Positions 8,954-16,542 of a DNA stretch of 16,542 nt are shown here, one piece after another. The position numbers and the translations under genes are program-made. A model generated the notes under the pieces. That model saw only the letters and a program-made list of their open reading frames with translations. It did not search any database and was not told the DNA's origin. The stretch's first letter is position 1. Every line of letters begins with the position of its first letter. The stretch is from Pseudoneurospora amorphoporcata (Eukaryota; Ascomycota; Sordariomycetes; Sordariales; Sordariaceae): NCBI GenBank assembly GCA_033297205.1, contig MU859438.1, positions 1 to 16,542 of the forward strand, in the 5' to 3' direction.

Positions 8954-10208
8954 CTAAGTATGTCGCGCCGCGGCGTCGGCAAACTGCTCGCGTTGGATCC
9001 GCTCGAGTTCTTCGAGCGATAGACCGGACTGCTCGAACTTGTTTGCTTTTTTCTCTCGTCCCTATTTTTGACGTATGTGTTAGCTTCACAAAAGGAAAAA
9101 CAAGACACAAACGAACAATGTCATAATAACCGTTCTAAATACCTTTTGGACCTCCTTATGCTCCGCAGCTGCCTCTAGCACGGCAGGGACGTAGTCGGCA
9201 AAACCGAGCCGTTCGAGGGCCTGGGTGATGTGATCACAGGCAATCGTCTTTTTCGACTCCTTCTCGGAAATCTCGTTCGCTTCGGACGATACGAGCGAGA
9301 TGAACTCGACGCAGAGATCGATGAGGAGATCCCTTGCTTCCTTGGCGAATGATAGGCCAGTCGATGATGGCAGAATCTCGCTCACAATCTTCTGGACCGT
9401 TGCTGTTTAGTAAGTTAGCTTATGCTCTTCGAGGTTTGCTGCACGGCCCGAGCCCTGAAGGTTTTTTTTCTGCCTGGTGAGCATGGTCCATTCGATATTC
9501 CGTTTGCTTGAAAATAGGCACCCTCATAGCCAGAACTACCGTCTAAACCACCTAGCTCACCGAGCCGAAGACTAGCCTGTGGGCCTCCCAACTGCTCGGA
9601 ATCATCTTCCACACCAATGACTGGAACTAAACGTACCCTTGGGAAGTGAGAGGTCATCGTTGCCTACAGTAACCGTGTTAGTAAAGAATCATCTCGCTAT
9701 AAATCATGGGAAGAAAAAAGTTAAGCTACTCGGATGTGGTTGAACCCCAGAGCCAGAGACAACCCACGGCTCCGAAGCGTATGCATAACGGTATCCGGAA
9801 TATTCGTCTTCGTCCATCTTGGGCTATTGATCGCCATATTGCTGAGTGAGGAAAGGGGTAAAGAAGCCATCGTGTAAAACCTTGTTGCTTATATACAACA
9901 CAGTTTTGCGAGTAAATTAACTCGCTAGGCAGCAAGCCCATCGTGACGTGCTTTACCTTATTCACTCGAATTTCCACAGTATGTAGTGAAGAAGGAGTGG
10001 ATGAAAGGGGGTGTTGTGGTTTGGACTCATGAGTGAGGCTCACTCCACTCAACTTGAGTGCAAGGCTGAGTGGCTTCATCATTGGGCCAACCCGACCGTG
10101 TCTAGGTGCAAGCAGTTGGGCAATGTGTCTTCGGGGAGACCCCCAAAGAAGAAGATAACGGCAAACTGAGCAGAGTGACAACGGACCTCCAAATTCGTGA
10201 TCAGACAT
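8954..10208 (-). CDS. NCB2: Negative cofactor 2 subunit beta (NC2 beta/Dr1)
   Basis: Four exons, 10208-10187, 9663-9637, 9402-9143 and 9061-8954, give 138 residues. Known role: with NC2 alpha (Bur6/DRAP1) it forms a histone-fold dimer that clamps TBP on DNA and blocks TFIIA/TFIIB, in the nucleus. Visible landmarks are NDDLSLPKATVQKI near residue 9, the histone fold through about 100 (SSEANEISEKESKKTI; ALERLGFADYV), and the family-typical C-terminal REKK...FEQSGLSLEELERIQREQF block. Introns are 523, 234 and 81 bases. Donors 2 and 3 are GTACGT and GTATTT; donor 1 is GTCCGT, which is weak, but the junction MSDHEFGG|NDDLSLPK is what the family predicts and the phase fits. Exons 1 and 2 are only 22 and 27 bases. 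Start context is caaaATGTC. The TAG stop follows FADAAARHT; see the in-frame tail beyond it. Exon 1 is the least certain part. Confidence 0.9.
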
Positions 10209-11112
10209 TTTGGCTGATGGGTAGTGAAGAGACCTGAGAGTCTCCTACGTGCGTCGTCGTGGGGCGGGTGGGTATTGATGCCTCGAAGGGTCGGATCTCG
10301 ACGAGCTAGGTATAGTGGCTGAGGTTGCAAAATTCCCCAACTGCCTGGGCGAGTGATATCTCTCAAGATATGCGGCCGGTGTAATCAAAGTGTTTTGAAG
10401 TCTTTATGAGGTCGAGTTGCATGATGGTTAGGGGAGCCGCAGCTCCCTTTGAGGAGATGCCCAGGTGAGGATGATTGCCTTTATAGACGACCTACAACAC
10501 ATTAGCACCGCTCCCTTCACTCCAAACCACAAGTGCGGCTGGCCTGGAAGCTGCCGCCAACGGCAACTGGGCGATTGGTCCTGGCTCATTGCGCGCACCA
10601 GGGCCAACCATGGGTATGTGGCGGAGTCGCACATTGGACGCACTAGCCACAGTTCTTCAATCACTGCAATTACTGCACCCTCGCTCGCGGTCCAGGTTCG
10701 TTCGCTGCAAATCAAGCGTGCCGGGTACATGTGAATTGGACTTACAGTAATCCGCACACCCCCCGCCTCTCAGCTTTGTCCGAGCTTCCCTTTCTGAAGT
10801 CAATGGTTTGGTCACCTGGTCGCAACTGGTGAAGGAATGCCAAATGACTCGCAGCAGTGATGAGAAAGTGGACCGTCCCTGGGACCCCACCACAAATTTC
10901 TAACGCCGAAATCGTTGTTCCGTTGTTCAAAAGAAAATTTGTGATCCATCCGGCGCGTCGATAACTTTCAACTTTCTACAGCGCTTCAAGTTCCTTCACC
11001 TTTCTACCTTCTCTCAGCCGCGACACGATGCGTTTCCACTGGGACACACAGGCAACTGCAATGTTTCCATGCTAGATCACTTGACTTGGACAACTTACTG
11101 TTACTCCGAGCA
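10209..11112. other. Upstream region of NC2 beta, no supported gene
   Basis: This contains the NC2 beta promoter (minus). Open frames at 10428-10757 minus and 10465-10734 plus overlap each other and show no domain. Around 10950-11030 the plus strand becomes CT-rich (caactttctac, ccttcacctttctacc), which is typical of fungal transcription start regions and could serve the small candidate gene to the right. Confidence 0.5.
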
Positions 11113-11638
11113 ATGTTCATGGTAAGAACATGTTCCCCTTCCTCCGCCAGCACAAGAACGCAGTGGTTTTGGGTTTCTATGAGGAGAATATTCGTGTCGC
11201 CCCTATCATACACAATTATGGTGATAGACACCGACAAGCCAAACGTCACTACTGATCGAAACCGAACCAATTGTGTTCTTGTGTGTTCTGGAGTATCAAC
11301 ATCGTCAGCAGTTTTGCTAACAGTTACTCCCAGTGTCCAGCATGGTCACCACGATCAGGTATGCCGTTTTCCTGTGGTCTAGTACCACACGGATTACCTT
11401 CGAGCCGACACCATGATGCTTTTGTACTTTTCATTCCAATTCCGACAATTCATGACGGACATAACTTTCCTGAATCATCTCGACTCATTCATATCTCGTC
11501 GACGCGCCGACTTGAACGTGTCAGACGACTAACGTCCCGGTGCAGACCCGGACGAATACAGATGATCGTGTCCTCTTGCGCAATCGCTTCATATCAAAGA
11601 AGTGGCCAGGCCGCTTCATCTTCCACTTCAACGGATGA
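11113..11638 (+). CDS. Possible 39-residue three-exon gene, unknown function
   Basis: A phase-consistent model joins 11113-11121, 11341-11358 and 11546-11638. Intron 1 (219 bases) has donor GTAAGA, branch GCTAAC and acceptor CCAG. Intron 2 (187 bases) has donor GTATGC, branch GACTAAC and acceptor GCAG. All junctions are phase 0 and the product starts MFMHGHHDQ, continues with a basic middle (LLRNRFISKKWPGRF), and ends HFNG. A CT-rich leader precedes it. Against it: the protein is very short, I recognise no family, and another frame of the last exon is also open. The start could also lie elsewhere, and the spliced region could be a noncoding transcript. Confidence 0.25.
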
Positions 11639-11916
11639 GGACAGCTTGGTCATGGAGATAGGAATGCTACTTGCGCTCTAGTGATGGCATCACACAGAGT
11701 ACGTACCATTTATTTTTTTTCTCGAGCACGAGCACACAAACAAACATGGCAATGTGATGAATAAACTTACATTCCATGCTAATGCTGAATCTCTATGTGG
11801 ATACATGTATAGCCTTTTCATCTTTCAACTGACTTCTTGCCCCATCACTATCTTCTCATGTCTTTGTTATCTTTTCCAGATATGGTTGCTAACTATCAAA
11901 AGTTTCCCTAGATGCC

Positions 11917-12817
11917 TCATTGCTGCTCGCGATACTCCGCAACTTCCGGTCCATTCCACGCGACGTATTTACCGGACAGGTCAGACTTGGCGTCAAGTGA
12001 CAGCTTCGCTATGACCTGGGCAGGCCACTCAGGCTTGTTGAGTTGACCTTCCTCGAAGGCCGAGACGAAGCCAGCGTAGTCGTTATCTGACATGACGCCT
12101 TGGCCCTTCTCGCGTAGCTCCTTTTGCATGTCGGTATCAACCCGTCCTGGGCTGACTGCAACTGCTGTGATATCTGGCTCCTCCATGGCAACGTGGCGGC
12201 AGATTGAGTTGAATGCGGCCTTGGATGAGCCATATGCTCCCCAAGCGGCATATGCTTTGATGGCGGCGCCAGAGGAGACAAAGATGATCTTGCCCTTGGT
12301 GGCCCGCAGATGAGGGATGGCTTCTTTGATCTGACCATCGTTTAGCACTGTCATTTGATCACAAATGGTCTGGAGGTGTAAAGCTCACAATGGAGAGAGC
12401 GCTGAAGACGTTCACATCGTAGTGATTCTTCCAGTCCTCAATGGAAGCCTCGGCCAGACGAGTGATGGGAGCAAGTACTCCATGGTTGACAACAACGCCA
12501 TCAAGCTTGGAGTAAGAAAGGAGAGCGAGCTCTACAGCTCTGTGTGCAGTCTTTTAGACATGTTAATAGGTCTTAAATCAGTCTTTCCATGCTGCAACTT
12601 CCAAATGTGATTACCGGTCACCACTTACATCTGGCACTGTCATATCGGCGGACAAGAACTTAATCTGGCCTGGATAATCCTTCACAAGCTCGCTGACGCC
12701 GAAGGGCATCCTGGCAACCAGGACAACATTGTGCTTGGCTTTCAGGAGATCTTGCACGACAGCCAGGCCAATGCCCTTGCTGCCGCCGGTGACAATGATG
12801 ACTTTGGGCTCTGACAT
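11917..12817 (-). CDS. Classical short-chain dehydrogenase/reductase
   Basis: Three exons, 12817-12629, 12550-12389 and 12330-11917, encode 254 residues, the usual length of classical NAD(P)-dependent SDRs. Introns are 78 bases (GTAAGT...AAG) and 58 bases (GTGAGC, branch GCTAAAC, CAG). The cofactor motif TGGSKGIG is at 10-17, Asp58 lies in SADMT, the NHG version of the NNAG motif is at 85-87, and the catalytic tetrad is Asn110, Ser137, Tyr150 and Lys154 (YGSSK), followed by SPGRVDT. The AR after the second strand (VLVARM) slightly favours NADPH. It resembles the yeast Irc24/YIR036C and benzil-reductase-like group, but the substrate cannot be read from sequence. No targeting signal is seen, so it is probably cytosolic. 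The frame stays open upstream to 12991, but that part is Asn/Gln-rich leader, and the SDR fold starts at the chosen ATG (acacaATGTC). Confidence 0.92.
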
Positions 12818-12883
12818 TGTGTTCAATCGTATGTAGCTTGCCGCTGTATGTGCACCTCGGTGTTTATTTTGCCGGTGATAGTT

Positions 12884-12914
12884 GTTGCTGTTGTTGTTGC
12901 CGTCGTCGTCGTTC
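12884..12914. repeat. Imperfect trinucleotide run in the SDR leader
   Basis: The plus strand reads as repeated gtt, gct, gtt, gtt, gtt, gcc, gtc, gtc, gtc triplets. In the transcribed SDR sense it gives AAC- and GAC-rich sequence just upstream of the start codon, so it is probably part of the 5' untranslated region. Confidence 0.75.
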
Positions 12915-13879
12915 GCTTTCGGAACTTGGGGAGCTTGTGAAGTCAGAGATTTCATATTGACGCCTTGCACTTGGTGGATCAACTGCAACAAAAGGTGAAG
13001 CCTGTGAACCCCACCATAATCGGCAACCCGGTTGCGGGGCAGATGGAGACCACCCCGACCCGGCCGAAATTCGGATTACGTATCGATAACACAACAGCGA
13101 CTTTCTGGGAATGTTCATTCCAGAGTGATGTACGGGAGGGAAAGGTTTTCAGGACGCCCATGGGGTTTCTACCTATGCTCGTGGGTAAAGGATGAATGCA
13201 TAGTGTTGAAGGGTGCAGTGGGTGAAACATTATGGACGGTCAAGTGACTTCTTTCTTCGGATGAGCTCTGTGCGGTTGGCAACGACCAAGGTGGGGTACA
13301 AAAGGCGGTTTCTGGGCCTGTAAATTATTCCAGGGATTCTTCCCCCTCTACGTCACTTTTTAGCCATCCAATCAAACCACCATGGCATTACATCCCCATT
13401 AACCGTATCCATCCTTTGCATTCTCTCCGTGTCTGTAATGGCCTTGCTTGTGCATACCTCTGTGAGCAATGTCGAACCTGCGCTTGGAACTGACTGTTCG
13501 CGAGGAGCGCCTTTCAACTGTGTCCATGTGATCTGAAATCCTGACTAGGGATTGTCTTCTTCTGGTCCTTGGATGATCACGGTCTATTCTCGGTATCTCC
13601 CGAAAGTGAACAACTTAACTAAGTACCTAACGGAATTGTGTCCTTTTTCAAATAAGTCGAAGCACCGTACTTTTGCGTCTCGTTGAACATATCGCTCACA
13701 TCAAGTTATCAGGATGCATCGATCCCCGGTGATAGCCCCGGAACTAGTTTCGCCAAGCCTGGGGCTCTGGGGTCGAGAATGACACGAAGGGCGCGGATTC
13801 CCCCTCATTCAATACTTAATTGTGGGACATGAATGGTTTGTTGAATTGATAAGAGCTTGCTTGCCGCAGTAAAGAGGCA

Positions 13880-13887
13880 TATAAATA
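13880..13887 (+). promoter_or_regulatory. TATA-like box upstream of the TDA3-like gene
   Basis: TATAAATA lies 193 bases upstream of the start codon at 14080, in an otherwise mixed-composition promoter. The distance leaves room for a 5' leader of about 100-160 bases. No mapping of the start site is possible from sequence. Confidence 0.4.
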
Positions 13888-14079
13888 TATATCTACGGGA
13901 TGCTGACCTGATCAGATTCTGTCTTGATTCCTGAGTAGGTTGACGGATCTACATAAACTCACCAAGAGGTCGAAGCATATTTTGACACCTCGAATTCCTC
14001 GGAAGCTTTACCTCGCAACCAAGTCACACATATCAGCACTCGCAAGAGCGATATACACCTCACCTACAAAGCGCCGACA

Positions 14080-15387
14080 ATGTCATCCACAACCACCACC
14101 GCAAACACCGACACGGTCATCCTCGGCGCCGGCATCATCGGCGTCTCAACCGCCTACTACCTCTCCCTCTCTTCATCTTCAGAAATCCACCTGATCGACC
14201 CCTCCCCCACCCTCTTCTGGTCCGCCTCCGGCTTCGCCGGCGGTTTCTTGGCCCGGAACTGGTTCGCGCCCGAAGTCTCCTCTCTCGGCGCGCTCTCCTT
14301 CGCCGAGCACGCCCGTCTGGCCTCCGCCCACGACGGCCGACGCAACTGGTCCTACGCTCCCTCTACCTCGCTGGGATACTCGGCTGTGGCGGCTGACAAG
14401 GGCGTCAAGAAGCGTGGGGATGATTGGTTGCGTAGTGGGACGAGTAGGGCGGAGGCGGCTCCCGAATTGCCGGTGTTGAGTGTGGAAGACCTAAAGAAGA
14501 AGACGCCGGCGTGGTTGAAAAGACGCGAGGGCGATGATGTGGAGGTCATTGGCGGGGAGGGGGACGCAGCGCAGTTGGAGCCGGAGAGGCTTTGTCGGTT
14601 TTTGCTGAGCGAGGCGGAAGGGAGGGGGGTGAAGGTTTCGCAAGGGGCGGAGGCGGTGGAGGTGTTGAGGGACGGCCCTGAGAGGGTGGTTAGTAGTGTG
14701 AGGTTGAGGGATGTCAAGACGGGGGAGGAGAGGGAAGTTAAGTGCTCGAGGATCATCATCACGGCTGGATGCTGGTCAGGACACGTCTGGGAGAAGCTGT
14801 TTGGGGCTACTTCGCCAACGGTCAAGAGGCTGCCGGTGACAAGCCTGGCGGGTCATTCGCTGGTGGTGAAGAGCCCGAGGTGGGCGGGGGCTGTTGATGG
14901 GGAGGGGTGTCATGCGGTTTATACAAGTCATGATGTCTTTTGCCCAGAGATTTTTTCTAGGGTGGGCGGGCAGATATACTTTGCGGGGTTAAACTCGGCG
15001 GCGGTGCCGCTGCCGAACGTGGCGGAGGGCTCAAAGGTGCGGAGTGAGTCTATGGAGTTGGTGAAGCAGGCCGCTAGGGAGCTACTGGGGTCAGGGGATG
15101 ATGAGGAGGACGACCTGGAGGTGGTTAGAGAGGGCTTATGCTTCCGGCCGCTGACGCCGTGGGGGCTGCCTATCGTCGCGAGGGTGCCGGATGAGCATCT
15201 CGGAGGCGGGATTCAGACGAAGCCCGGCGCTGAGGGAGGTGTGTTTTTGGCTACCGGCCATGGGCCGTGGGGAATTAGCATGAGCTTGGGCACAGGCATT
15301 GTGATGAGCGAGTTGGTCCAGGGACGGCCGCTGAGCGCGGATATCAGCGCTTTGGGGTTTGAGAAGGTGATTGGAAAGGCTGACTAG
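14080..15387 (+). CDS. TDA3: FAD-dependent oxidoreductase, TDA3-like (DAO fold)
   Basis: A single exon of 435 residues. The N-terminal FAD-binding Rossmann motif GAGIIG is at 16-21, with Asp40 at the end of the second strand. SASGFAGGFLA at 48-58 is the substrate/FAD loop typical of TDA3-like and FOXRED1-like proteins, and the C-terminal ATGHGPWGISMSLGTG at 391-406 closes the FAD site. Together these mark the DAO (PF01266) family. Yeast Tda3 is linked to late endosome-to-Golgi traffic; the substrate is unknown. No signal peptide or membrane helix is visible. Start context gacaATGTC is good. Codon use changes sharply near 14390: the first 100 codons end mostly in C, the rest mostly in G. Naming as TDA3 rests on the SASGxAGGFLA motif and length, so a related amine oxidase is possible. 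Confidence 0.88.
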   Translation: MSSTTTTANTDTVILGAGIIGVSTAYYLSLSSSSEIHLIDPSPTLFWSASGFAGGFLARNWFAPEVSSLGALSFAEHARLASAHDGRRNWSYAPSTSLGYSAVAADKGVKKRGDDWLRSGTSRAEAAPELPVLSVEDLKKKTPAWLKRREGDDVEVIGGEGDAAQLEPERLCRFLLSEAEGRGVKVSQGAEAVEVLRDGPERVVSSVRLRDVKTGEEREVKCSRIIITAGCWSGHVWEKLFGATSPTVKRLPVTSLAGHSLVVKSPRWAGAVDGEGCHAVYTSHDVFCPEIFSRVGGQIYFAGLNSAAVPLPNVAEGSKVRSESMELVKQAARELLGSGDDEEDDLEVVREGLCFRPLTPWGLPIVARVPDEHLGGGIQTKPGAEGGVFLATGHGPWGISMSLGTGIVMSELVQGRPLSADISALGFEKVIGKAD

Positions 15388-16542
15388 GACTAGGCCAGCT
15401 GAAATGGGTGTTCAAGCCCTGCTGGGAGGCTGACAGTTCGGCCGGCTGGCCCATTAGGCGGCCCAGATTCGGTGCTAGTGGCATATATACGGAAAACGAA
15501 GAAATGTCTTGCATAATGGTACGGGTACCGGCCAGTAGCACAGACAGCAGGGTCTTGTAACTTCAAGGAATCCTGCAGTTGTTGTTTCTCGTTGTTGTAA
15601 TACCGTGCTACAAGCTGTGACGGATACACGGGTTCGAAGATAGTCAGCGTTCCTCTAGGCGGCTCCAGTCCTTTTCAGGCAGGTAGTGTCTATCCAAAGC
15701 ATGATTCAGGTTAATGAAAGCGATCTAGTTTGAAGTAATTCGATACAGACATCAATTTACAATGTGCTGTACCAGCGCAACAATCAACATGTAACGGTAA
15801 CTGATCACAATGGAGTGTGACGACCACAAGAAGTTATTGCCCCGTGAGAGGACAGACGGCCGATCCAACATGTTGGGACTTGCTGTGGCAACATTCCTGA
15901 TCGGAGGAGCAACAATCTCTTTTCACTGCCGTATGGCGAGCATCGTCTACTATGTACCGTGGTGCCATCGCTGTTTGCTTCTCACAAATACTGTATGGGA
16001 CGAGTGAGGTTGTTGATGGAGGACAATGGGCGAGGGTGAGGGTGGTTGGTGGTGTTGACAAAGTATTTCCAGCCAATCAGTGACACTGTCTTGCCGCCGA
16101 GGGACGTTGTTGGTCCATGCTTCCTCCCGCAAAAGTGATGTGCTCGGGGATGAGCTGTGGACCTCGCGGGAACCCGCATCGATGAAGGACCGGCTCCGCT
16201 TCTTGCCTTTTCCACTTGGACACCATCCTCCCACGACTGGTGATTCGCCATCAAACAATTTCCCTTCATCACAGATATCTCTCCAATCGCATCGCCGGGC
16301 AGGTTGACCAGTCCTCACACCAAGGCCGGTCTTGACTCCTGAGCACGCAAAGTCGCACTCCTCTTTGCATTCATTTTTTTCTTTGTCTCTTCTTGTTGTA
16401 CGCGTACAGTGTTCGTCCTCCTGTGGACCACCGGCCACCAGTGTCTTGCCAGGTGGTGAAAAAAATTGGGGGCATCAGTAGCACTAACTGCACGCTTGTC
16501 ACAACCAAACAACCCCACCATCACATTACACCATACTTTCTA
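15388..16542. other. Right-hand intergenic region, no supported gene
   Basis: The first part is the 3' flank of the TDA3-like gene. Open frames at 15810-16007 plus and 15950-16438 minus carry no recognisable domain, lack splice partners and differ in composition from the genes in this window. No tRNA-like B box or rRNA-like stretch was found. Confidence 0.55.

Larger units (their letters stand above)
12818..14079. other. Divergent promoter region between SDR and TDA3-like genes
   Basis: No gene is supported. The SDR side has a run of GTT/GCT/GTC-type triplets at about 12884-12914 (AAC-rich in the SDR leader). The TDA3 side has a TATA-like box. Short open frames at 12864-13230 overlap on both strands and lack domains. 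The two flanking enzymes are transcribed away from each other, so shared regulation is possible but not shown. Confidence 0.6.

Noticed and set aside
12818..12991. N-terminal extension of the SDR to an upstream ATG
   Set aside because: The extension is Asn/Gln/His-rich and encoded by a trinucleotide run. SDR folds begin at the nucleotide-binding strand, which follows the chosen ATG directly.
14352..14825. 157-residue open frame antisense to the TDA3-like gene
   Set aside because: The G-rich codon pattern of the real gene removes stops from the opposite strand; the predicted protein is Ser/Leu/Thr low-complexity.
15950..16438. 162-residue open frame on the minus strand
   Set aside because: No domain, membrane segment or conserved pattern. 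Open frames of this length occur by chance in DNA of this composition, and another frame overlaps it on the same strand.

Overview
The window looks like nuclear DNA of a filamentous ascomycete, most likely a Sordariomycete. The reasons are short introns with CTAAC/CTGAC branch sites, recognisable fungal orthologues, and an AT-rich, TpA-rich flank that looks like repeat-induced point mutation (RIP) of transposons. I cannot name the species from sequence alone.

Layout. Positions 1-2050 are a gene-free repeat island. It starts with a 17-bp tandem repeat, continues with a stretch that may be retrotransposon LTR debris, and then holds a heavily mutated Tc1/mariner-type (IS630-Tc1, DDE_3) transposase relic on the minus strand. 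From about 2100 on, composition becomes ordinary. Five well supported protein genes follow: the DHHC palmitoyltransferase ERF2 (minus, 2766-4868, one intron); a small unnamed mitochondrial single-pass membrane protein (plus, 6888-7829, three introns); the TBP-binding histone-fold repressor NC2 beta/Dr1 (minus, 8954-10208, three introns, two tiny 5' exons); a classical short-chain dehydrogenase/reductase (minus, 11917-12817, two introns); and a TDA3-like FAD-dependent oxidoreductase (plus, 14080-15387, intronless). A possible 39-residue three-exon gene lies at 11113-11638, at low confidence. Intergenic spaces are long (0.8-2 kb), and 15388-16542 shows nothing I can support.

The genes are functionally unrelated housekeeping or metabolic loci (Ras-type lipidation, mitochondria, transcription, redox). 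I see no gene cluster, CRISPR-like system or secondary-metabolite locus.

The most interesting signal is at the 3' end of NC2 beta. After its TAG stop the same reading frame continues for about 112 codons. It encodes a Ser/Pro linker, three basic PKR-type repeats and two near-consensus AT-hooks, and is interrupted only by the TAG and one TAA. Both stops are exactly what a C-to-T change at CpA (the RIP signature) would make from CAG and CAA. An internal repeat copy in the same tail still reads CAA at the position equivalent to the TAA. This suggests a lost, or conditionally expressed, DNA-binding tail on a general transcription repressor.
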